Positions 7,838 through 13,461 of a stretch of DNA of 13,476 nt are shown here, in pieces. The position numbers and the translations under genes are program-made. How positions within the stretch are numbered: the first letter of the stretch is position 1; the number at the start of each line of letters is the position of its first letter. The notes below the pieces were generated by a model that saw only the letters and a program-made list of their open reading frames with translations, made no database searches and was not told the origin of the DNA. Source of the stretch: an uncultured Micavibrio sp. (GTDB taxonomy: Bacteria; Pseudomonadota; Alphaproteobacteria; Micavibrionales; UBA1664); the NCBI GenBank assembly GCA_937896295.1, contig CALBME010000018.1:1-13476 (forward strand). The letters run 5' to 3'.

Positions 7838-8406
7838 CAGCCCCTCACATCGACGAGAGGGAAATTATCGATGGCCGACGGACGGTCCTGCTGTGCGTCG
7901 ATCTGCTTGGCTTTGCGGAATTCATCCTCAGCCAGTTTGAACAGCGCCTCGGCCCGAGAAGTGCTTTCCGTCAAAGGAATACAGAATTCTGCAGCCAGAC
8001 GTGCCATCAGCGCACTGGCAAAGAAGGGAGGAAATTCAGATTCGTCAGGCAGAAAAATATAGGTCAGCAATACCATATCGGCATCGGTGTGCAGGGCATT
8101 CCTCGCGATCCGGTAATCCAGGCCGCGTCCCCGGCTGCCGGTACCGGCGGATAATGCGCGCAGGAAATCGTTGGGCAGCGCATAAGCATGGCTGTAATCG
8201 GCCAGTGGCGCATCTTCAAGCCGTGCCAGGATGGCCTGCCCTGTCGCAAACGACCATCCATAAGCCGACAGTAGCGCATCGCGCGCAGACGCATACAGTG
8301 CAGATGCGATTTCAGATTCAGCCGTGCCGTCCTCAAAGGACGCAATCGGCTCACAGCCCACACGCATCAAAGCGCGCGAACAAAGGACAATATCGTTCAA
8401 TGGCAT
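7837..8406 (-). CDS. Tail tubular protein A (adaptor, T7 gp11-like)
   Basis: A 189-aa adaptor that joins the portal ring to the nozzle. Visible landmarks are the N-terminal NDIVLCSRALMRVGCEPI (4-21), the helix with ALYASARDALLSAYGWSFAT (36-55), the YALPNDFLRAL segment (75-85), and a C-terminal helix with AEDEFRKAKQIDAQQ (159-173). These match tail tubular protein A of T7-like and related prophages, and the length is near the family norm. AAGAGG sits 4 nt before the ATG. It is the first gene after the terminator at 8424-8461, so expression of the whole tail, packaging and lysis run should depend on read-through or on an unseen promoter. Confidence 0.9.
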   Translation of the reverse strand: MPLNDIVLCSRALMRVGCEPIASFEDGTAESEIASALYASARDALLSAYGWSFATGQAILARLEDAPLADYSHAYALPNDFLRALSAGTGSRGRGLDYRIARNALHTDADMVLLTYIFLPDESEFPPFFASALMARLAAEFCIPLTESTSRAEALFKLAEDEFRKAKQIDAQQDRPSAIDNFPLVDVRG

Positions 8407-8538
8407 GGGACCTCTTTCGTGTTAAAAATAAAGGGGGAGGTCAGACGTCTGGCATCCCCCTGCTCTCTTCCTCGTTTCCTGCCTGCGTCAAAAGGGGGAA
8501 GACACAGGTAAATCAGAAAAAATCAGGCGGCCGGGCCG
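8407..8538. other. Non-coding gap between head and tail genes
   Basis: This 132-bp gap holds the terminator at 8424-8461. Nearer the upstream gene, a short GC palindrome (8528-8538) is followed on the minus strand by CCTGATTTTTT, which could be a second weak terminator just after the stop codon. I see no promoter in the gap and no open frame with a ribosome binding site. Confidence 0.5.
8424..8461 (-). terminator. Rho-independent terminator after the capsid genes (T-phi position)
   Basis: Read on the minus strand, a 7-bp stem AGGGGGA/TCCCCCT encloses the palindrome CAGACGTCTG and is followed by TTTATTTTT. The plus strand lacks a comparable T tract, so it acts on the late operon. It lies between the capsid-associated gene and tail tubular A, the same place as T-phi in T7, and would make capsid transcripts more abundant than tail transcripts. 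Confidence 0.82.
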
Positions 8539-8781
8539 TTACGCGGTGAACGTGGTCACGGTCACGGCTGAACCGGTATTACCGGTGACAATGTAGAACA
8601 CTGTCGTGGGTGAGCCGCCGGTAGAGAGATTGGCGATGATCAGGTCGTTGACGCGCAGCATATCGGCAGCGGAGTTGAAATAACCCGCACCCGTCACGCT
8701 GGCATCAGTGGTGGTGTAATGCCACAGCGTGAAATTGTTGGCATAAGCCAGAACGCTTAAATTGTTGGAATTGTAGCTCAT
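8539..8781 (-). CDS. Small capsid-associated structural protein (possible decoration protein)
   Basis: An 80-aa protein 23 nt downstream of the major capsid gene, with a strong AAAGGAG about 7 nt before the ATG. It is rich in Ser, Thr, Asn and aromatic residues and has few charges, as in beta-structured virion surface proteins. Visible features are YNSNNLSVLAYANNF (3-17), LWHYTTTDA (19-27), GYFN and a beta-strand-like C-terminus ending VTVTTFTA. It has no signal peptide or membrane helix. Small genes of this kind directly behind the capsid gene often code for cement or decoration proteins or tail-fibre-like head spikes. The function is inferred from position and composition. It shares the capsid promoter and lies before the terminator, so it should be made at capsid levels. 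Confidence 0.72.
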   Translation of the reverse strand: MSYNSNNLSVLAYANNFTLWHYTTTDASVTGAGYFNSAADMLRVNDLIIANLSTGGSPTTVFYIVTGNTGSAVTVTTFTA

Positions 8782-8804
8782 TGAATATCTCCTTTAAGGT
8801 TCGC

Positions 8805-9635
8805 TTATGCCGGGGTTTCATCGCAGGTCATGACGACGACTCCGGACTGGTCGATCAGGCTGGCACCCTGGCTCATCATGTTGTTCACGAAGAACGCCGC
8901 ACGGTCGCCGTGCCACGTTATGTCCGTTTCGACATCGGCACCCGACGCATGGCCGATCGCCGTTTTGTGGAACCAGAAACATTTACGCACGCCGGTCGTA
9001 TTGTTGATCGGGAGGCCCGAGTGCGGCATCCACAGCGTACCCAGCCATTGCTTGGCCTGCGTGCCCTTGAACGGCATCTGGTCTTCACCGACATAATCGG
9101 CGGACGCGAATTCAGGAATAGACAAAAGCTGCGACCATTGTTTCCAGCCGACGACAGCCGTGCGCTGGCCGTCATCCGGCACTTCGGCATTACCCAGCAG
9201 CTGAAACGCCTCCAGCACTTTGTCCAGGCTCATTCCGGCGGCCGAATCCGAGACCGCATTGGTCGATGCGGTCAGGGCGTTGATGATCAGTTCGTCCGTT
9301 TTACGGCCCAGCGCATAGGCACCGGCATTGGCAATCACCTGGCGTTCGTCATGATTGACTTTGAGCTCGTCCAGTTTGTCGATCCAGTCACCGGCGTAAT
9401 AATCGTACAGCACTGCTTCGATCGCCGTATGGCTCAGGTTCATCACCGGAACCATGCCATGCGTTGATTTGGTGGACGCGGTCCCCGCGCCGACTTTCTG
9501 AAACACGGTGCTGGACCCTTTGACATTGTTTTTACTGCGCACACGCGCACGCAGTTTGGAGCCCATGCGTTGATAGGCCTCGAACACTTCACGTTCGAAC
9601 TGTTTGACGAACGCGTTATCGATGGAAATGGACAT
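8805..9635 (-). CDS. Major capsid protein
   Basis: A 276-aa shell protein in the T7 gene 10 position, between scaffold and tail genes. It resembles the phage capsid family of temperate podoviruses such as the BPP-1 group. The N-terminus has FVKQFEREVFEAYQRMGSKLR (9-29). The middle has DYYAGDWIDKLDELKVNHDER (78-98), and the C-terminal half has WLGTLWMPHSGLP and KTAIGHASGADVET, ending in VVVMTCDETPA. I chose the ATG at 9635 because AAAGGA lies 7 nt upstream and residues after it match a normal capsid N-terminus. The same frame stays open to 9812, but that extension has no SD and covers the leader hairpin. Transcription should come from the strong promoter at 9832-9861. Confidence 0.88.
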   Translation of the reverse strand: MSISIDNAFVKQFEREVFEAYQRMGSKLRARVRSKNNVKGSSTVFQKVGAGTASTKSTHGMVPVMNLSHTAIEAVLYDYYAGDWIDKLDELKVNHDERQVIANAGAYALGRKTDELIINALTASTNAVSDSAAGMSLDKVLEAFQLLGNAEVPDDGQRTAVVGWKQWSQLLSIPEFASADYVGEDQMPFKGTQAKQWLGTLWMPHSGLPINNTTGVRKCFWFHKTAIGHASGADVETDITWHGDRAAFFVNNMMSQGASLIDQSGVVVMTCDETPA

Positions 9636-9642
9636 CGAAAGA

Positions 9643-9648
9643 TCCTTT
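9643..9648 (-). promoter_or_regulatory. Ribosome binding site of the major capsid gene
   Basis: AAAGGA on the minus strand, 7 nt before the ATG at 9635. It decides between this start and the longer open frame that reaches 9812. Confidence 0.8.
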
Positions 9649-9730
9649 CTGGTTGAAGGTTTTGAAGATGTGAAAAGACCTGACGTGGGTTGTCCGGGCG
9701 GGGCCATGAGGTCAGGAAACGGCAAAAGGG

Positions 9731-9757
9731 CGGGGCCGCCTTTTGAGGGCGACCCCG
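9731..9757 (-). other. GC-rich hairpin in the capsid mRNA leader
   Basis: On the minus strand CGGGGTCGCC pairs with GGCGGCCCCG around the loop CTCAAAA, a 10-bp stem with one U-G pair. It is followed by CCCTTTT, too short a T run for a confident terminator. It lies about 70 nt after the expected transcription start and about 95 nt before the capsid ATG. It could stabilise the mRNA, be an RNase processing site, or act as a weak attenuator. Confidence 0.6.
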
Positions 9758-9831
9758 TTATCCATTTGAGCAATGTGATGAAAGCTGAAGCACGGCTTTG
9801 ATAAAGACGCACTTGTGGTGTTTATCTGATT

Positions 9832-9861
9832 ATTATAGGATTAAATTCCTTGTGCTGTCAA
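9832..9861 (-). promoter_or_regulatory. Consensus sigma-70 promoter for the capsid genes
   Basis: On the minus strand a perfect TTGACA (9861-9856) is followed after 18 bp by a perfect TATAAT (9837-9832). Transcription should begin near 9825, leaving a leader of about 190 nt before the capsid ATG. It restarts transcription downstream of the terminator at 10303-10333, in the place of the T7 phi10 promoter. It points to use of host RNA polymerase rather than a phage enzyme. Confidence 0.85.
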
Positions 9862-9878
9862 ACCATTTTTGCAACTTT

Positions 9879-9907
9879 TTGCGCATTTTTGAGAGAATCC
9901 ATACAAT
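9879..9907 (+). promoter_or_regulatory. Promoter of the PilZ gene
   Basis: TTGCGC (9879-9884), a 17-bp spacer, then TACAAT (9902-9907), the latter differing from consensus at one base. The ATG of the PilZ gene follows only 7 nt after the -10 box, so the transcript would start at or next to the start codon. It lies back to back with the capsid promoter; their -35 boxes are 17 bp apart. Confidence 0.7.
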
Positions 9908-9914
9908 CGGACAC

Positions 9915-10304
9915 ATGAACGACAAAATCCGTCAGGCTCTCGCCTCCGCCACCAACGACAACCGCGAACCCACGCGCCGTCGTTTTCCGCGCCGGATGAA
10001 GGACGTCTGCGTCGCCGATATCAATGGCACGACCTACCCTGTCCATGACTGGTCGCAATGCGGCGTGTTGTTCAACGCCGATGGCCGCATTTTTGAATCC
10101 GGTCAGGACTGCGCCGTCGTCATGAAATTCAAACTGACAGATGTGGTCACGGAAATCCCTGTATCCGCCACCGTCGTTCGCACCGGCAAGAAACAGGTCG
10201 CGCTCGAATTCGTGAACATGCCCAAGAAAATCGAAAAGGCATTCGCCAAGGTTATCGAGGATGCCATGGCGGCCGAAGAAGCAGACGTCGAACACCTCGC
10301 ATAA
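9915..10304 (+). CDS. PilZ-domain protein (c-di-GMP receptor), cargo gene in the head cluster
   Basis: A 129-aa single-domain PilZ protein. The c-di-GMP-binding arginine motif is RRRFPRR at 21-27 (RxxxR at 22-26 or 23-27). The second motif DWSQCG at 45-50 fits D/N-x-S-x-x-G, and both are intact, so binding is likely. The beta-barrel continues to FVNMP at about 99-103, followed by a charged C-terminal helix. The start at 9915 gives a normal N-terminus; the frame is open upstream to 9798 but without an SD. No SD precedes 9915 either, and the promoter spacing suggests a leaderless mRNA. It is the only gene on the plus strand, convergent with the scaffold and divergent from the capsid, with its own promoter and terminator. 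Such proteins control motility, exopolysaccharide or other c-di-GMP outputs; the output here is unknown. Confidence 0.9.
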   Translation: MNDKIRQALASATNDNREPTRRRFPRRMKDVCVADINGTTYPVHDWSQCGVLFNADGRIFESGQDCAVVMKFKLTDVVTEIPVSATVVRTGKKQVALEFVNMPKKIEKAFAKVIEDAMAAEEADVEHLA

Positions 10305-10333
10305 AAAACCCGGCTTGAAAGCCGGGTTTTTTT
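10303..10333. terminator. Bidirectional rho-independent terminator between PilZ and scaffold genes
   Basis: CCCGGC-TTGAAA-GCCGGG flanked by runs of A and T on both sides, giving a strong stem with a T tract on either strand. It starts within the PilZ stop codon and abuts the scaffold stop codon (10335-10333). It should end both convergent transcripts. Confidence 0.92.
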
Positions 10334-11055
10334 CAGTTCGATCCGTACAAAGCCTTGAACCCTTGCGTAACTTTCGCAATGACGGATGGGTCCTTGTCGC
10401 GCCAGTATTTGGGATCGCGCATCATGGAATGCAGCTCAGCCTCCGAAACGGCGGCGGCGGATCTGCCCTCCTCGATGACGGACGGCGCATCGCCCTTCAT
10501 CATCTGGTACAGCGCCATGACGCCGTCATACGACCCGGCCAGACCTTCCAGCACATTCGCGGGAAGATTTTTTTTGCCAAAGGCAAGCAGCTGGCGCGAC
10601 GTTTCACGCCATTGTTCCGGCCCGCCGAAATGTTTGACCAGACGCTCGATCTCGCGGTCCGCCTGGAATTCAGCAGCTATATCGAGGATCATGGGCACCA
10701 GGCGTTCAGATGCCAGGTTATACACCTCCTGCACCTGCTCGGTGGTAAAACCCTTGGCGTGGAGGCGCGCATTGACATCATTATCCGGCTGCAACAGCCC
10801 GTCCTTTATGTCGATGACATAGCCATCCGGCGTTTCCGGCAAACCCAGCGCGCGCAGGATTTTCAGGCGTCCTTCTTCGTCCTCCGGCATTTTAAAGCCG
10901 GCGGACAGGCGTTTTTCCAGTTCACAATACGACTTGATCAGCTCGTCCGTGCGGATGCTGCCGGCCTGCGCGTCCCAAAATTTATCCGGGACATGGTCGG
11001 GTTTTGCAGTGCCCGTATCTTGCGTTTGTTGTTCCAGCAAATTGGTCTCTGTCAT
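10333..11055 (-). CDS. Scaffolding/capsid assembly protein (T7 gp9-like)
   Basis: A 240-aa, acidic, mostly helical protein immediately before the capsid gene in the operon order. The N-terminus is disordered and acidic, followed by VPDKFWDAQAGSIRTDELIKS (22-42) and YCELEKRL (43-50), a pattern common to podovirus scaffolds. A PDGYVIDI segment (76-83) follows. The C-terminal capsid-binding part has SEAELHSMMRDPKYWRDKDP (204-223) and VTQGFKALYG (229-238). It should direct capsid assembly around the portal and leave before or during packaging. AAGGAG lies 5 nt before the ATG. Its stop touches the bidirectional terminator, so transcription from the right-hand genes should largely end here. Confidence 0.85.
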   Translation of the reverse strand: MTETNLLEQQTQDTGTAKPDHVPDKFWDAQAGSIRTDELIKSYCELEKRLSAGFKMPEDEEGRLKILRALGLPETPDGYVIDIKDGLLQPDNDVNARLHAKGFTTEQVQEVYNLASERLVPMILDIAAEFQADREIERLVKHFGGPEQWRETSRQLLAFGKKNLPANVLEGLAGSYDGVMALYQMMKGDAPSVIEEGRSAAAVSEAELHSMMRDPKYWRDKDPSVIAKVTQGFKALYGSN

Positions 11056-11064
11056 GATTGCTCC

Positions 11065-11334
11065 TTAATTCTTTCCTTGTTCAATAAGTGTGTGAATGGT
11101 CTGCAGCAGCCCGCGTTGACCGTCGTAATACCGCAGCACGGATTCTGCCGCTTCCGGCCCGGCAACGCGGTTATTGATCGACACGCGCAGATAGGACAGG
11201 ACCTTTTGCCCGTCATCGCCTGAAAAAAGGCGGGCGAAAATGCGCGGCGCATCGTCGCGCGAGGGCGTTACGATGGCGGGTTCCTGCGGTAAAGGCGGCG
11301 TCAAAAAGCGCCGGATGAAATCAAACATGGTCAT
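11065..11334 (-). CDS. Small Bbp19-like phage protein
   Basis: An 89-aa protein between portal and scaffold. The core has IFARLFSGDDGQKVLSYLRV (32-51), then NNRVAGPEAAESVLRYYDG and a final helix QRGLLQTIHTLIEQGK. The pattern of a short F-x-x-x-F segment, a helix ending in YLR, and a C-terminal EGQR-like helix resembles the Bbp19 family of Bordetella phage BPP-1 and related temperate podoviruses, which has no established role. Its ATG overlaps the portal stop (ATGA) and AGGAG lies 4 nt upstream, so translation is coupled to the portal. A second ATG at 11328 is also possible. A head-assembly accessory role is inferred from position. Confidence 0.7.
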   Translation of the reverse strand: MTMFDFIRRFLTPPLPQEPAIVTPSRDDAPRIFARLFSGDDGQKVLSYLRVSINNRVAGPEAAESVLRYYDGQRGLLQTIHTLIEQGKN

Positions 11335-12788
11335 GGTTCTCCTGTCGGTTGGGTTTGGGGAATATGTTTGACGATCAGGTCGGACGGAACGCCCAGCGCC
11401 TCGCCGATGAAGCGGGCGGCACCTGCAAGATCGATGGCGCCCTGCGCCTGCGGCCCCATGGCCATCGACGTCGTGATCCAGTTGATGGTGTTCTGAACGC
11501 CGCGCTGACCCTGGGCACGGGCAAGCGGACTGCGGTAATCAAGTTGCACGGTACGCCCATCGATGGAAACATCGGGCACCTCGCCCCGCCGGCGCAGAAT
11601 GGCCCAGCCGCGCTGGATCAGCGGCGTCAGAAGTTCCGACTGCAGGCGGCCGTAAGTAGCCCCCAGTAACAATGCCATTTCCGCCGACCGTTCCAGCACT
11701 TCGGTGGCGGTCATGCGCTGGTCGCTGACCTGACCCAGTCGGTCGATCAGAAGCGCATGGCGGATGCGCGCACGCAAATCCTGGAGAACAAGCTGGCTCA
11801 CATCAAAGCGTCCCGGCATTTCCAGCGGTCGCAAACCCTGGCTGCCGACAGCCTTGGGAATGATCGACCCCGGCACCAGCGCCACTGTGGCCGGATTCAA
11901 GACCCCGTCATCATCCGCCTGCCAGATGCCTGTCACGGCGATGGACGCATTTTTCAGGATCAGTTCGACCACCTTGTTCGCCGTCTTGATATCCGGTAAC
12001 GCCTTCATCACCGGCGACCGGCCATAGGTATCGCCCGGCGCCTTAGCCCACCGAAACGCAATAAAGGGCGATACGGCCAGATTAGCCTGCAGCAGAATGC
12101 TCTGTGCATCGCCATCAGCCAGAACCACGGCATATTTGACCATCGGCTTGTCGCCGTCAGGCAACGCGGCCTCGATCACACGATACTTCTTTTCGCCGTC
12201 CTTTTCCTTTTGGACATGCGCGGGCAGATCAGCGCGGGGAAACCGGATACGGATATCGCCCAGCGTCATTTCGCTTTCCCGGAAGATACGTTCCAGCCGG
12301 CCTGTGCCCGCCCCCTCCTCCAGCGTGACGGTGGACAGCGGCAGGGCGGCGAACTTAAAGGCCGATAACTGGCCCGGTGCGGCTTCCTCGAACAGGATGG
12401 TCCCCGTGCCAGCCGTCACCAGATCCAGAAAGGCCTGATGCATTTCGACGGCAAAGTTGGACCGGTCGAAATGCGCCTGCATCACGCGGGCCGCGCCCTC
12501 AAGGGCGGGCGCAAGGGCCTGCGCCTGCGCCTCGCTCAGTTCTGGCCCGGGCTTCAGACCGAACCACAGGGACCATGGCGGTGTCAGGTTCGCCAGAAGG
12601 CTGGATGCCAGTTGGTCCACTGCATCCATCGCCGTACCATCGAAAATATTGGCAGTGCTGGTGCGCATTTCAAACGCATCGGCGTTCGGCAGGGCGTAGG
12701 CATAACAATCGCGCCACACCCCTTCCCATATGCTGCGGCGGTTGCGCGCGCGGCCATAGGCCTGCGCAATGGTATCGACTGTTTCCAT
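11331..12788 (-). CDS. Portal protein (head-tail connector, T7 gp8-like)
   Basis: A 485-aa connector that forms the dodecameric ring through which DNA enters and leaves. Near the N-terminus, RRSIWEGVWRDCYAYALP (15-32) and a segment with NIFDGTAMDAVDQLASSL (44-61), then LTPPWSLWF, are the usual landmarks of T7-like connectors. Later segments with KALPDIKTANKVVELILKNA and RMTATEVLERSAEMA belong to the stem and wing helices of the family. The length is near the family norm. I chose the ATG at 12788 because GGGAG lies 10 nt upstream; ATGs at 12794 and 12797 are closer than usual to that SD, and the one at 12797 overlaps the preceding stop (ATGA). Confidence 0.93.
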   Translation of the reverse strand: METVDTIAQAYGRARNRRSIWEGVWRDCYAYALPNADAFEMRTSTANIFDGTAMDAVDQLASSLLANLTPPWSLWFGLKPGPELSEAQAQALAPALEGAARVMQAHFDRSNFAVEMHQAFLDLVTAGTGTILFEEAAPGQLSAFKFAALPLSTVTLEEGAGTGRLERIFRESEMTLGDIRIRFPRADLPAHVQKEKDGEKKYRVIEAALPDGDKPMVKYAVVLADGDAQSILLQANLAVSPFIAFRWAKAPGDTYGRSPVMKALPDIKTANKVVELILKNASIAVTGIWQADDDGVLNPATVALVPGSIIPKAVGSQGLRPLEMPGRFDVSQLVLQDLRARIRHALLIDRLGQVSDQRMTATEVLERSAEMALLLGATYGRLQSELLTPLIQRGWAILRRRGEVPDVSIDGRTVQLDYRSPLARAQGQRGVQNTINWITTSMAMGPQAQGAIDLAGAARFIGEALGVPSDLIVKHIPQTQPTGEP

Positions 12789-12793
12789 GATCA

Positions 12794-13027
12794 TCATTCT
12801 CCCAGCAGGCTTTTACGTTGCGGCATCCATTCACCCTGTCCGAGTACCCCGCGAAACGACGTCAGAATGGTTTGCGGCAGACTGCGGCGGCGCACGGTTT
12901 CAGCCACCTGGGCGGTCGGATCCTTGGCACCTTCCGCCGTATCTTCGGCCGCGGCTGATACAGGCGTCTGCGGAACGCTGACATACTGCACGGATGCGGG
13001 TTTAGGCTTTGAATTGAAGCTTCCCAT
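12794..13027 (-). CDS. Small conserved phage protein upstream of the portal
   Basis: A 77-aa protein with a low-complexity Pro/Ala/Glu-rich N-terminal half, beginning MGSFNSKPKPASVQYVSVPQ, and a basic C-terminal half with RRRSLPQTILTSFRGVLG (46-63), ending QRKSLLGE. The C-terminal pattern of a Phe-Arg-Gly segment followed by RK-x-LLGE is common in small proteins just before the portal in temperate T7-like phages. No function is known to me. GGAG lies 6 nt before the chosen ATG. Its start overlaps the previous gene by 26 bp and its stop overlaps or abuts the portal start, so it is embedded in a coupled translation unit. An unstructured virion-assembly accessory protein is a guess. Confidence 0.78.
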   Translation of the reverse strand: MGSFNSKPKPASVQYVSVPQTPVSAAAEDTAEGAKDPTAQVAETVRRRSLPQTILTSFRGVLGQGEWMPQRKSLLGE

Positions 13028-13376
13028 GAATTTCTCCTTTAAAATGGGTGATGGAAACAAGGCGGCGATACAGTTGCCACGGTGTCAGGATGCGCCAGTC
13101 CTGAAGGCCGATCAGACGCTTCATCGCCTCGACACAGGTAAAGGGCGTAGGCGCCGCCATGCGGCGCGGCGGGGACAGGCGCGGCGCGCGCACGACACGG
13201 TACCCATGTGCGCGCATCCATGCCGGGAAATCAAAGTCCTGCGGCACATCGGCAAAGGCGCGGTTGACCGGGGCACCGCGGGCATCGGAGCGCAGGTCCA
13301 GGTCGCCCTTCAGGCCCACGCAGCGCGTGGCCAGCTCACGGGCGCGGGTGATGGTCGTCGTGACGTCGGTGCTCAT
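13002..13376 (-). CDS. Unknown small protein at the head of the structural operon
   Basis: A 124-aa basic protein that I do not recognise. The N-terminal half has a helical region (1-25) and DVPQDFDFPAWMRAHGYRVV (43-62). The C-terminal half has PFTCVEAMKRLIGL (78-91) and DWRILTPWQLYRRL (93-106). The Cys in T-C-V-E-x-x-K (Cys81) resembles a cysteine-peptidase-type active-site context, but no partner His/Asp pattern is clear, so I do not claim an enzyme. GGAG lies about 5 nt upstream of the ATG at 13376. The frame remains open upstream to a TTG at 13451, without support. It is the first gene of the run visible here and overlaps the next by 26 bp. Confidence 0.7.
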   Translation of the reverse strand: MSTDVTTTITRARELATRCVGLKGDLDLRSDARGAPVNRAFADVPQDFDFPAWMRAHGYRVVRAPRLSPPRRMAAPTPFTCVEAMKRLIGLQDWRILTPWQLYRRLVSITHFKGEIHGKLQFKA

Positions 13377-13445
13377 GGGTCTCCGTTCGGGGATGTCGTT
13401 CGTTCGTGTGCGTGACCGCCTCACAAGGACGCATTCGAACAAGTA

Positions 13446-13461
13446 TGACAATATATTGTCA
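13446..13461. promoter_or_regulatory. Perfect 16-bp palindrome, candidate operator
   Basis: TGACAATATATTGTCA reads the same on both strands. It is AT-rich in GC-rich surroundings and lies 70 bp before the first gene of the structural run. On the minus strand it includes TTGACA (13462-13457), a perfect -35 box, but no convincing -10 lies 16-18 bp downstream. It could be a binding site for a dimeric repressor or activator of the structural operon. Confidence 0.5.

Noticed and set aside
9636..9812. 59-residue N-terminal extension of the capsid protein
   Set aside because: A strong SD precedes the inner ATG at 9635, and the extension is read through the GC hairpin.
9798..9914. 39-residue N-terminal extension of the PilZ protein
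   Set aside because: The added residues do not resemble a PilZ N-terminus, have no SD, and overlap both promoters.
9858..10379. Minus-strand open frame opposite PilZ that would bridge scaffold and capsid
   Set aside because: It is antisense to PilZ across its whole length, spans the terminator and shows no recognisable composition. PilZ motifs on the plus strand are decisive.
10261..11223. Long plus-strand open frame (320 codons) opposite the scaffold gene
   Set aside because: It is a shadow of the scaffold and Bbp19-like genes, has no ribosome binding site and begins inside the PilZ gene across its terminator.
12438..13415. Long plus-strand open frame (325 codons) opposite portal and upstream genes
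   Set aside because: It crosses three well-supported minus-strand genes, has no family features and no SD. High GC lengthens antisense frames here.
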